Program-made: the position numbers and the translations under genes
Shown: one piece after another, positions 48,501 through 59,030 of the stretch
Layout of the letters: every line of letters starts with the position of its first letter
How positions within the stretch are numbered: position 1 is the first letter of the stretch
Notes under the pieces: model-generated
What the model was told of the DNA's origin: nothing
What the model saw: the letters and a program-made list of their open reading frames with translations, nothing else
Databases searched by the model: none
Source: Triangularia verruculosa
Taxonomy: Eukaryota > Ascomycota > Sordariomycetes > Sordariales > Podosporaceae
DNA length: 64,000 nt
Direction: 5' to 3'
NCBI GenBank assembly: GCA_033296885.1
Contig: MU863876.1
Span: 1-64,000 of the forward strand

Positions 48501-49717
48501 ACGGCAGAGCCGACTACATGTGCCTGGAGAAAAACGGGAGGACGACTGGCTGGCTGAACAAGCCAGGTGGCCTTGTGTGGAGAAACCAGATCAAATTCAG
48601 TGTCGGCAAGGACCGTGCTAATCATCGCTGGGCTGATGTGAATGGTAAGCCTCCCTGCCCACGAAGCAATGTGATGCAAGAACATGTTGACCCTAACACC
48701 CTTCTTTCGGATGAAACAGGTGATGGTCTGGAAGATTTCCTTTGGATCGACAAGTTCACTGGCAACACAGATGTGTGGTACAACATGGGCCCTAGAGATA
48801 TCTCCGGTAGCACGTTTTGGTGGGAGCACCAGGGCACTCTCTACCTGGGCTCAACCTCGGGACCCAATCTCCACTTCCCAAATCTTGGCGGCGTCGGCCG
48901 GGCGGACATGACAGAGGTCAATCCCAAGTCCGCTCTCGGCTGGACCTGGTTCAACAGCTGCCCAGGCGGCGATGACGGTCCCGTCAGGAACCCTGGCCTA
49001 CCAACGTCCGAAGCCCCGGATCCTCCACCACTGCCAGGTGATGAAGAAGAGCCCTGCGAGGGTGATGAGTGTAAGGAAGAACTGCCTGCCAGATACTGTG
49101 GTGCAAGAGCGCGTAAGTTCTACTGGTAACGGATTTACTGACGAGTGCCTTGTTTAGGCGAACCACAAGAGCCTGACCCGAGCATGGATCAATGCATGGA
49201 ACAACCCAATATCTTCTTCTCGCCAACTTGCGTCGGCCACGAGGAAGGCGGGGGCCCATTTTGCGAGACCCAATGGGGATACGGGTACATCATCAAAGGT
49301 ATCGAGTTATGGGCCAACGCCGCCGTGATACGAGGCATGCGGTTCATCTACTCCAACGACGAACAGTCCCAGATCTACGGGAGGGAGGACTTTAACCACA
49401 AATCAATCTTCTGGGATCCCTTTGGGATAAGGGTGACGGAGCTGGCTCTTGTCAATGCGGCCTCTCAGGTGGGTCTGGGCCGCGTCCGGCTGAGGCTCAG
49501 CGATGGGAGTTATTGGGACGAGGGCGCGTGGACTGGGAACAACATCGCGTACTTCCAGCCCGTGGGAGCCGGTATCCTCATGGCCGCGACGGGGAAGCAC
49601 GGGTTTGATATCGATTGCCTGGCCTTCAGGTTCCTGTCCTCACCTATTGAGCACATAATGATGTCGCGCATAGTTTTCGACGATTCGCTGGATGAGTGGA
49701 ACGCACAGAGGCGATAA
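45514..49717 (+). CDS. Secreted SGNH hydrolase with FG-GAP-type propeller and jacalin-like lectin domain
   Basis: Fourteen exons with phase-consistent introns give 1086 residues: 45514-45831, 45891-46707, 46779-46798, 46870-46919, 46979-47033, 47130-47178, 47257-47427, 47556-47571, 47639-47822, 47898-47994, 48057-48438, 48496-48644, 48720-49112, 49158-49717. Residues 1-24 are a signal peptide. SGNH block I is GASITFG (Ser64), block III GTND (140-143) and block V DHTH (Asp224, His227), the catalytic set of GDSL/SGNH esterases. From about residue 370 to 880 come repeated calcium-loop motifs of FG-GAP/VCBS propeller type (NSDGLDDF, DIDGDGRLDY, DINGDFRADW, DMDGNGNDEY, DWNGDGKCDV, DGDGRADY, VNGDGLEDF). 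An acidic Pro-rich linker follows, then a domain of about 120 residues with jacalin-like texture (GIELWANAAVIRGMRFIYS). It is predicted extracellular; the substrate is unknown. Very short exons (16, 20 nt) fall exactly at the calcium loops. The stop at 49715-49717 lies inside what looks like a weakened splice donor; see the next feature. Confidence 0.85.
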
Positions 49718-49781
49718 GTCCACACCACACTGCAGACTACCATACGTTATCCACCTTTAAGACGAGACTAACAATATTCAG

Positions 49782-50585
49782 GGGAATGGATAGCGTCAGT
49801 CTGTCCGCTGCTTGGTTTGTGAACAACAATACCGTACCACAGTCATTCGTAAGTCAATGCGGGCGTTGGGAACTTACCACGATATCAATCACCTCAGTGG
49901 CCATCCCGTTTTTTGCTTGAAGCAGGCCATGCTGGAAGCGCCCATGGTCAATACACGTTCTGACTTACCTTTGACTACCAGTTTCATGAAGTCAAGGCTA
50001 CGAAGCAGAAGACCAGGGAGTTTACTACATCACGCACTATTGCTGGTGGGATGTCAGATACAGTTAAAGTGGAGTTTGAGTAAGAATATCCGTGATGACA
50101 ACCACTTGCGCGGTGGGCAGCAAGGCCCCTTCGTGGGCGGGCATCAACGACTAACACGCTGTCACAGGGCCAAGCTCCCATTCCTTGGGGGATCTAAGAT
50201 AGGGAACGAACTCAACGGACATTGGGAAAAGGAAAATATGACGGGGAGTACGAGCAGTTACTCTGAAAATATTGAGATCAGGGATCGGATGGCGGGAGAC
50301 ATAGCGCCACGCAAGGCGGTTCGATGCGAGACGATTGTGATGTCTGGTCTGTTCGATGGGGCCTTTACGACTACGGTAACAGCATGGCTGGAGAACGAGA
50401 GGCAGTTTACTTTCTCGTCGAGGGGGCGATTTAAGGGTCTCTCCTGGACCGAGAGCGTAACTCAATGTGCGATATATGAGCTAGACGAAGTGCCATGGGG
50501 CCACCCCCCTTCTGGGGGAAATCCCGTCGGCGTGGAATCGGAGGGTGGGCCTCAGGAGGAGGTTTTCGTCTTGAGTGACTCTTGA
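49782..50585 (+). CDS. Aerolysin-like beta-pore-forming domain exons
   Basis: Three exons, 49782-49848, 49982-50079 and 50168-50585, are joined by canonical introns (GTAAGT...CAG and GTAAGA...CAG) in one phase and end at TGA 50583-50585. The translation has the alternating hydrophobic/polar beta texture of aerolysin/ETX-MTX2/natterin-type proteins: an Asn-rich NNNTVPQSF start, a Ser/Thr-rich amphipathic stretch in the middle exons, and a later CETIVMSGLFDGAFTTTV segment where the family has its basic-charge-to-PFT strand. Such proteins oligomerise and insert a beta-barrel in target membranes; in fungi they often follow a lectin domain. Here the preceding gene ends with a jacalin-like domain. 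These exons either form the last exons of that gene, with a defective donor at 49714, or a small separate gene from the ATG at 49786, without a signal peptide. The domain call is by pattern only. Confidence 0.6.
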
Positions 50586-51990
50586 TACATCGAGGAACTC
50601 GGGAACGGTCCACCAGGATACCAAAGACTGGATGAAGCTATACCTTCAGCCAACAAGCGGACGCTCCGAAACGTGTGAAGTAGGCATCTCTTGAGAAGAA
50701 TACCGCGGTTGCTTAGTGATGTTCAAGTACGCATCTTTTCACATTCGACCAAGGCCTGTTGTTGTATATGCCAAACTTCACTACAAGCCATTGAGCAGTA
50801 TAAGCTCCTCTGGACGTCGGTATCATACTGTACAGTGTAAACTGAGCCAGTAGCCATGTGCACAGGACATTTCCTTTCCGACACTCTCAGATTTCTCGGA
50901 GTTATGTGTCAGCACCATAGGAACTAGTCCCGGGCGTACTATGGACTGTCGTCCGGTGGCGACTTTAGGTCGAAATTTTGCCGAACCGACCACGGGTGGT
51001 TAACCACCTTTCGCGGTGGATCACCGACGATCAGTCAGCGCCGTCCCAGGACGGCAACGATAGATCTCCTTCACAGGTGGCTCCGTACAGGGTACGGACC
51101 CGAGCGACCTTGCCAAAGCCAACATGGACATCACTCTTATAGATAGATGGTTGTGGTGACCTCGCTGGCCCAGAATCGGCTGCCGCCCTTGCGGTAGCGC
51201 CAACCCTCGCCACCTATGGGACCGCCAAATCCAGTTCCTCAATCCTAGAGCTCTGCGATACCAGAACGTGCTCCTTTTGCGTCGTTACCTTACTCCCACC
51301 ATCGGGCAAGCCTTCTAAACTTTCCAATATGTCGTCAGGTTTGGAATGGATGTATGATCCCCTTGCATTAATTGTGGCAGTCAGACACAAGGAGCAACTT
51401 ACTGCTCTGCTTCCTGTCGGCTATTAGAGTACGAGAAAAAGCCAACATCGATTCATCGTTCAAGCTCGCATTCGACGCAAACCACACAGTCTTCCTCGAC
51501 AGTACCAACCCAAGGAGTTTCAGTCTCGACGAAGGCGGGGAAGGAATTGAGAGCGTACAATATGTTATTGGGCCAGTCGAAGATGAAGAGGAATTGAGAG
51601 CCGGAATATCCTTCATTTGCGCTCCTGCTCAAAGGGATGCATCGGTGGCCGCAGCAGCACACTGACAGCCGTGAGCGAAGGGCTTCAAGTGGTCTTTGTG
51701 GATTTTTCGGATCGCACCTGGCTGACGAGTTCAAGAACGGGATATGTGTCACAGAATGACCTGTGCCTGGGTTAGGGTTACCACCATTCTGGTGGTTCCC
51801 TCAAGTGGGTCAGTAGCAGTATATCCGTAGCCTCGGGGAGCCACCATGCTATCTCTCCCCGTGCCACTTTGTAGTTAAATGCAAGACCATAACACTTGGG
51901 AACCTGGGCACTCGGTCTTTTGTCCTTCACCTGGTTCATGAACATCTCGACCATCTGGGGCTTCATTACCTGGATCTTTATTCTAATCAC
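50586..51990. other. No confident gene
   Basis: A 97-codon frame at 51372-51665 (LDEGGEGIESVQYVIG) and a minus-strand frame at 51778-51990 (MIRIKIQVMKPQMVEMF) are open but unrecognised; the latter could be a gag-type scrap. A short CACC/GGTGG palindromic patch lies at 50990-51030. Confidence 0.35.
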
Positions 51991-51995
51991 CTACC

Positions 51996-52169
51996 TGTGA
52001 GGGCGGAGTCACAAACCACTGCACTGTGAGCCACCCTTGCTACCAAAAGCGTCAAATCAAACAAGCTGTCAGGGCTTGCTTGATTCAGTGGTTATATACG
52101 TTCACAATGGCTACTGCTGCCACAGCAGCCACGGGTCCCAACCGCCTGCTGCCAGCCAGTGCCGTGACA
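51996..52169 (-). mobile_element. LTR-like element of about 174 bp, flanked by CTACC
   Basis: On the minus strand it starts TGTCACGGCACTGG and ends CCCTCACA. CTACC lies at both edges (51991-51995 and 52170-52174). It resembles 43585-43765 only at the first ten bases. Possibly another short solo LTR; the assignment is tentative. Confidence 0.4.
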
Positions 52170-52337
52170 CTACCTGCGATTCCACTCGGCTCTGAAATTC
52201 CAAGGCTTGTTGGAGACACTACCGTTCAAGACCATAGAGCAGGTGTTGTACGGAGCCTTGTCTTTTGCTTCATCTAATTACTGGAATTTACTGCAGGAGC
52301 CGATGAAAAGCGAAGGGCCTGCTGTTGCCGGGACATG

Positions 52338-52725
52338 TGTGACGAACCCCTGATCAGAACCTCTGAGAGGGATACTGGGTTGAAGGCTGCTTCTGAATAA
52401 CGGTTCGGGGTAGCCAAAAGGTACACAACAAAGATCACCAATTGTCTCTTGTAGGCACTAGGTCGTAGAGCTTACAATCTGAATTGCATACTGTGGAACT
52501 ATCTACACTGGCAAGTTCCTTCGTATATATAGACCATGGATCGCCGTGGATCACTTCTTGGCAAGTGATCCTCCGCGCTCCCGTCACCTTTGGATCACTC
52601 TGGATCACTTCTTGGCAGGTGATCCAACGGCGCTCCAATTCTGATTGGTTCCTTAGCGATAGAAGCGTCTTCGAGCCTTATTGGCTCTCAACTCCTAAGA
52701 CCCACAGTTCCCTTGGGTCGTGACA
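52338..52725 (-). mobile_element. Solo LTR related to the Gypsy LTR (minus orientation)
   Basis: 388 bp. On the minus strand it starts TGTCACGACCCAAGG and ends CAGGGGTTCGTCACA. The 3' half matches 24118-24330 and 43330-43534 almost exactly; the 5' half differs and carries a duplicated GTGATCCANNNNNAGTGATCC-like motif (about 52545-52625). No matching duplication flanks it. TATATATA lies at about 52523. Confidence 0.78.
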
Positions 52726-55700
52726 CTACCCTGACAAGCGTACTGGGGGAGAATTGAAGTTACGTTAGCTTTCAGGAATACGGAGTGGTGGAGGGGTTAA
52801 AGCAGTCAAGGTAGCATAAGTACCCACGTGAAGCAGCGACCATCCACGATCATCTCGGTCGTGAAGGCTAGTCTTCTTGCCCTCTAGTAACGACAGAAGC
52901 CCGTCAATATCACCCCTTTCTGGGCGAGACGGAAGCCTTCGGATAGCTGTGGCAGAATGTTCTTAATGAACAGGTTCGGGACGCTAAGGACTGTCCCAAA
53001 CGCTCGCTGACCCTGGTGGATCATCAACGTGATCACTGACTGGGATCCGGTGGGGCGAAATGTCAGATTGCCGACGAAATCACGCTCGCTTTTAGGCGAA
53101 TTGTCTGCGTCGTCATCGTCTAGTCTAGTAGTACGCTTTGGACATTTTGCATTGGTAGAGACTGTTAGAACGCCGCCGGCCATGTGGATTTGTCTTTGTA
53201 TGCGGGTTTACTGGAGGACGACGTATGATGAAACCTGTTCAAGCTTCATCGTTTCTATAGCTAATGGTAAGCCTTGTTGGCCACGTTAGAAATCCCACGG
53301 GTGAACGTACCAATCTTGTTTACATCCATTGACGGTGACGAGTATACCAAACTGCTCATTAGTCGCAGCTCGCGTTTAATATCTGCCTGGGCTTGAACTG
53401 AACAACTTGATGTCTTTACTTCTGTTGGTGAAAGTCGATGGTGATGCTTTCGAGCTGATACAATCAACGTTTGAAGATCATCGATCATCTCCACGGCGTC
53501 CTCGGACTCGACCGTTCCTTCGGTTTGGGTGACGGCCTACAGGAAGCCACCAAGCCCCTATGGGGTATAAAAAGATAATGAGGTATGTTGAGGGTTTTAA
53601 CTTCAATACGGGTAGGATAATCCCGCCCCTGTTTGTCTGCTGAGGCATGACAAGTCAAGGCGAGCAGCAAGGCAAAGCAGGCGTACTGTCGTTACACTGC
53701 TTGTGGCTGATCCTTGTGGGGGTTATATTTGGTCCTAATGGTGCTGAGACAACTGGTGGTTCATCTCGAGACATTGCCTACCAACTCCGTAAAGCTGTCT
53801 ACCTAGAGATAGAGTATTTGATTCTTTTATGACCAAAGTATCCGAGGGCGGGCATACCGATTCCTTGAGATTGGCACTGAAGAGAAAGCGAATCCACTAG
53901 GCTCTAGGGAACATCAACAGTTTTCCAGAATTTCTACCTAGGGTTTTGGTCAGCGCCGAAAGAGATACATTACACCCGAAAAGTTTTCTGTTTTTTCTCA
54001 TCCTTCCGCCCCTTCTTTTCGCCCCGTCGCACGTATTCCCATTCAGCTCATGGTCTGAGTTCTTCGCGTAACCCTTGTACCCATTCGTCAAGCTTTGGAG
54101 CGATCTATGCCATGCTTTGGGGACAGTCTCACAGCACATGTCCTAAGTCACAAACCGAGCTCCAATAGAATCCCAGCCTGAAAACGTGACCGTTCTGGCA
54201 GCGTTTGGGCTACACTGTTTGAGCCACACGGTGCGGGTACGCTTGCCGCACCGTTACATCCGCCCAGGCACCAGGATGACAGGGCATTGCCCCGAACGGA
54301 GCCGAACCAGATCGCCGGGAACACCACAAGGTTGCTTGCCATTTTGTTTGTGATTGGCATGGAAGATTTGCGTGTCTTGAGATGCGAGATTTGAAGAGCG
54401 CAGGTCGAGTCAATGTCGGGACAATATCGGTCAAGGAAAATCGTGAGCTGGTTTAAGCAAGGCTGCCAAGGCAATGAAAATGCGTTGAAGGGAAATGGGA
54501 GTGCTACTAGGCGATAGTTGAAGCCATCAGATAACGATTGGGAATGTCATGATGGCGGGGGGATGCGATGGGCGGGAGAATCTGATTGTGGGGTCTGCAC
54601 TTTGTCGCTTTGCTGCGGCTCCAGCACATCGATCTGAGTGGTGGCATGTTGTGTTATTAAGCTTTAACAGCCCGGCTTGTTGGTGCAATGATTTGCAGAT
54701 GGAACCTGTTATTGGCTGACAGCTATTTTCCCAGAGGGAAGAGGGCAATCAATTGCCGGCGGCAAACGAAGCATCAAAATTCCGAATGGCTTCATTCGCC
54801 TTCTGAAGATAGATTCGTGTGCGGGTCTTTTGGTCTGCATTGGAATCAAGCAATCTGCTATAAGCAGCTGCACCGTTGAGGGAGGGCGTCTTGGACTAGA
54901 AAGTCGTGGAGGCAACCGGTGCTAGCACAGCTGGCCACATTTTGGGGACGAACTTGGTCCGTGCGTTGCGACCTGGAGAATTACGTGAGCGATGGCAGAG
55001 CTATCGGATGGATATGTAACAAGATAGTCTGAAGATGGCAATTAAATAGCAGAAAGAGATTGAGAATAAGGAAGGCAATTTTGTTATTACCTCGACCCGA
55101 GAGAAGACAGCCATATATACGGTATAAAGCAAAGCAAGACAATAGGAGTTGTTAACCTACATTTGGCCAGTGATGGCTTGGAAGTTGTTGTCTGGTTGAA
55201 GATAGGGCATCGTTGGCTTAGAGTAACGGTCAGGATCGAATACAATCAGGTGAATTGAGAAAGTGATGGAGATATGTGACGAAAGGATGACCACAGTGTA
55301 CTTCAATAAGAGTACAGGAAGTGTTCTAAAAAAGCCCCGGGAATCTTCGACGTAGGTGATAAGGATATTGTCGAGTTGAATGAAAAAGCTGCTACTGAAG
55401 AAATATCAGGAAGTTTTAAAATAAAAGAGAGGGGCCACTGTTGTTTAAGAAAGAAGAATCGGACGCAACACAGCTGTGTGCGGTCCGGGCGGGGCAGTAC
55501 CCTTACCATGGACTCTGGTGGACCAAAACTGAACATACCGACTTACACAATACAGAACCCTAACCCCCCTTGGAAGCTCTAGGAGTGGCGAGAGGTGAGG
55601 TGCGTGGTTGCCTTGTGTGGTTCGCAATCGTTCGCCAATCCGCGCAGAGCCGCATTTCTTGGCCGAACCGGGCAGAAGAGGCCCCCGGTTAACTTATTGT

Positions 55701-55740
55701 AGAGACAGTGTAGGTATTCTCACCCAACAATGAAGTCTCG
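52726..55740. other. No confident gene; unrecognised minus-strand frames
   Basis: Minus-strand frames at 53183-52884, 53494-53261 and 54474-54148 begin or run open with normal composition but carry no motif I recognise. They could be exons of decayed or lineage-specific genes. 55000-55740 has no supported frame. Confidence 0.3.
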
Positions 55741-56134
55741 ACCCACGTCTGGGGACTTCCTTCTCCCCATTTCCTTATGAATGACGAGCATCGATAAAAT
55801 GCCTGATTTCCAACACCGCACTTCTATCCAGCACTCTGTCAATGACACCTACACCACCTTTTGATGCATACAACACACGTCCTTCAGCATCTGAACCTCT
55901 CGGTTCGCTCAAGACCTGTATCATGACCATTCTTGGCGCAAGACCCAATGTTATCTTTAACTTCTCCATTAACTGGTCGTCCAGCTCCATTCCTATCTAC
56001 CTGAATCAACCGAGTTTGCCATTTTGACGATGCCGCTTGCCGAATCGATCGATCCCGACTCTGTTCGGCGTCTTCCAAGTTCGCATCTCTTCTTACCATC
56101 ACCTCGTTTTCTCAAGAACAACGATATTTTCGCG

Positions 56135-56900
56135 CTACCTACGGGCGGTTGAAGGAATTGCGACTCCACCCATCTTCCCAGTATGACGAGTCCCGCCGGA
56201 GAATTTTGCGGCAGCCTTTGAGTCCCCCAAGACGATTGCATCAAGCCTACAATGACAAGGAGTGAAGATATGCGGCGGAATCAGTCTATTCAGGCGATGC
56301 CCAGTCTGTTGCAATGTCGATGGAACTTTCTTCCAAGTTCGGTCGTTGCCGAGGGCAGATGCCTTGAGGTTGACAACAGTCTTCCAAGAAGACATGATGG
56401 GCTCTTGAATGGACACTGGAGGATCGCCATACCTTTCCGCAACTCCGAAATGCTGGCTTGTTGCTCGATACAAGACATCAAGATTCCTGTACAGCTTGTC
56501 AACATCTTGTCACCGCTTTCACTGTAAGACGCCTACCGACTGGCCTCCAAATATGCGATGCCCGCTCGCATGTGGTGGCACGGTATCCAGCACTCACTCA
56601 CCCGCCTCGCAGCATACGGTTCAGGATCATGCTCACCGAAACTCCGGTGTATAACAAGGGACCACACATTGTGGACTCAAATATTTCGGCGAGCATAGTG
56701 TCCACTGGCAGTGGACATCCTACAGCTTAGTCTGGTCTCAACGTCAAGTCTGCTCCTCGACCATGGGCGGTTAAGGCGTCAGGTGCTGCTCTCATCTCGT
56801 TTTGAGTGAGAGTACCGGTCTTGTCGGAGCCAACAACAACCGAGAGTCTTCGCACCTGTTTTCGAACTCGTCATGTGGAACCAGGTCGCGAATTGGGGAT
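56135..56900 (-). pseudogene. Possible P-type ATPase-like remnant
   Basis: On the minus strand near 56850-56800 the frame reads VVVGSDKTGTLTQNEM, the phosphorylation motif of P-type ATPases (DKTGT). The frame continues with DTMLAEIFESTM and, after stops, LDAIVLGDSKAAAKF near 56245, which faintly resembles the P-type TGD region. Two stops and frame changes interrupt it. The flanking sequence is not recognisably an ATPase, so this is a fragment or a chance motif. Confidence 0.35.
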
Positions 56901-57431
56901 GGGCACTTCATTTGGCGTTGAAATGTTGTCAGATGATTCTCCGGCGACCATATTGGGGGAAGGGACAGGTGTTGGTATCCTGCCATCGTTCCCCGCGTGA
57001 CGGAGGCAAAGGCTTAATATAAATCGTCATCGTCTACGACTTTTGTGCCACCTACTAAACCGTCAGGTTGTCAAAGCCGCTACAGCCGTCCATGTTCACA
57101 ACAAAAACACTACCACGCCACCGCCGACTTCAGAACACCAATCCGACCCTGTTTGTCTCTATTGGAAGCACTGCGAGGAGGACACTGCTGCTTTGCGACC
57201 CGGTCATCAGTGCAATCTTGCTGCCCTAGGTACCTATCTTACGGTAGCCCCAATCCTGCCCGAGTCATCAACGGGCAATGGCAAGCTTTGTTTGGGCACA
57301 TTAAGCTTCATCGCAACAGCGGGACTACATATCAATCACAGCTATGACAAAGGAGACGACAATGGCATTGAACGATATGCCTCGGGTTCCTTATTCTATT
57401 TCTAGACCGAACCACCCTCTTTGTCAGGTCC
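56901..57431. other. No recognised gene
   Basis: A 120-codon frame at 57043-57405 is open without a recognised domain. Confidence 0.35.
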
Positions 57432-59030
57432 TTGGCTTCGGCTCAGGACATCTCAAACTCAATTCCGGTGGATATTCTCATCGAGATCATTTCGTGGTTC
57501 GATCCTATTTCTCTCATCGCCCTCTCTCAGACTTCGAAGTCACTTCGCAACTTTGTGAATTCTGTAGAGCACGACTTTCAACAGCGTCTGCTCGCCCTGG
57601 AGCTCCTTCCCAAGGATGGTGGCCCGGAGCCAGACTCGGAGTCAAAATCAGACATCTTACAATACCTAAACCTATTCGTCTTAAGTCACCGCGGTAAAGA
57701 CTGGTGGGCAGGCCACAAGTATGCCTGCTGTGGTTGCATAAAAATACTTTCACACTCCATGTTCGAGGACAGTGATATGTTCAACACGGCCACGAGAAAG
57801 CCATGGGGGACAAGTGCTGAAACTCAGAGAATGACCTTTACCGACTGGAGATCTACAACGACAACAGAGAACAGAATGTTATTGATCCAAAGGCAAGCGG
57901 CGCAAGATGTCAGAGCTATCAAGGAACACGAATGACGGCATGAGAAGGCCCTTGGTCTGCAGAGGGAACTCTGCAACACCTCAGTTGATGAAGACGAGAT
58001 GGAGGCTCGGCGCATGAGGTATGCCAAAGTTATCGAAGAGACCGCCTCACTGGTCGTCGGCAAGGCTCGTCACAAACGGAGATGCATCGAGTGCAGATTT
58101 CAACAAAAACTATACAGGAACTTTCTACGCGGTCATCTCAATGCCCCAATCGTCACTTGTCACGACACACCAGGTATACACATCATTTTCAACCGGCTGT
58201 TCCATGGCCTCTTGCCGAGGCTGCGGGGTGAAACAGACTTGCACCCTACCCATTGGTGTTTCGCGAATTTCGCCAATCAACAAGACCGACACCCCACGCG
58301 GGATCAGATTCTGCGGATAAGATGCCCGGCTTGTGAAAAATGGCAAAACAGTCGCGCCTTTGGCATGACCCCGGTGGACGCTGAGGGGACCTGTTCGTCG
58401 GCGGAGTATTTTTCACCGGTGCTGAAGGGCAGTATGATTAGAATGGAGCAAAGTTCACCGCTGTGTCATTACTGTCGTGCCACAACGCACGGCAAAGAGG
58501 CAACCGCTACAAGACTGGCCGACGTGGCCCTAGAAATGTTGAGGAAAGATATATTCTCGGCGTTACAAAAGGTTTGGAACAATTGGGAGTATTAGGCCGG
58601 ATCTGGTACGCAATATACTGGTGGGAGTTGGAGGAGCAATTGTACGAGGGGCAGCGGAGGGAGTATGGTTTGTATCCTCTCATCGCCCCAATCAGCCTGA
58701 AAGATCTGCCCACTCTTGGCACGTAAGCGTCTTGTTGAGCAGAGCTTATCTTGGTTCCTAGAGGATGTGGAAGCCCATAAACTCCCGGTCAACGACAACA
58801 ACAATGACGACGACAGCGACTACTACAGCGACGATCCTAACCAAATCCTCAACAGGCGTCTCGATGCCCTGGCACCCTGGTTGAATGAGTATGAGGTACA
58901 TCACCAGTCCATTGTCAACATGCAAACTGCATATCACAAGGTGCGTAGGGCCAAGTCCACAGGGAACTATAAGTTTCTCCTTAATTCGTTGATGGCGCCT
59001 GATTCAAGCAGTCGGAATCTTTGCAAGTAG
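57432..59030 (+). pseudogene. F-box protein gene, damaged
   Basis: The frame opens with a typical F-box (IPVDILIEIISWFDPISLI followed by LSQTSKSLR), the Skp1-binding module of SCF ubiquitin ligases. A Cys-rich stretch (YACCGCIKIL) and later CIECRFQQ, RIRCPACEKW and PLCHYCRAT pairs suggest zinc binding. Breaks: the expected start codon reads TTG at 57432 with no in-frame ATG before the upstream TGA at 57369; a TGA at 57933-57935; a shift to the third frame near 58570; and a compensating shift back near 58715. After that an acidic segment (NDDDSDYYSDDPNQ) leads to the stop at 59030. Similar F-box orphans are numerous in Sordariomycetes. Unannotated introns could explain some breaks but none fits cleanly. 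Confidence 0.7.

Noticed and set aside
57514..58346. Minus-strand frames across the F-box gene
   Set aside because: Shadows of the plus-strand F-box coding sequence.
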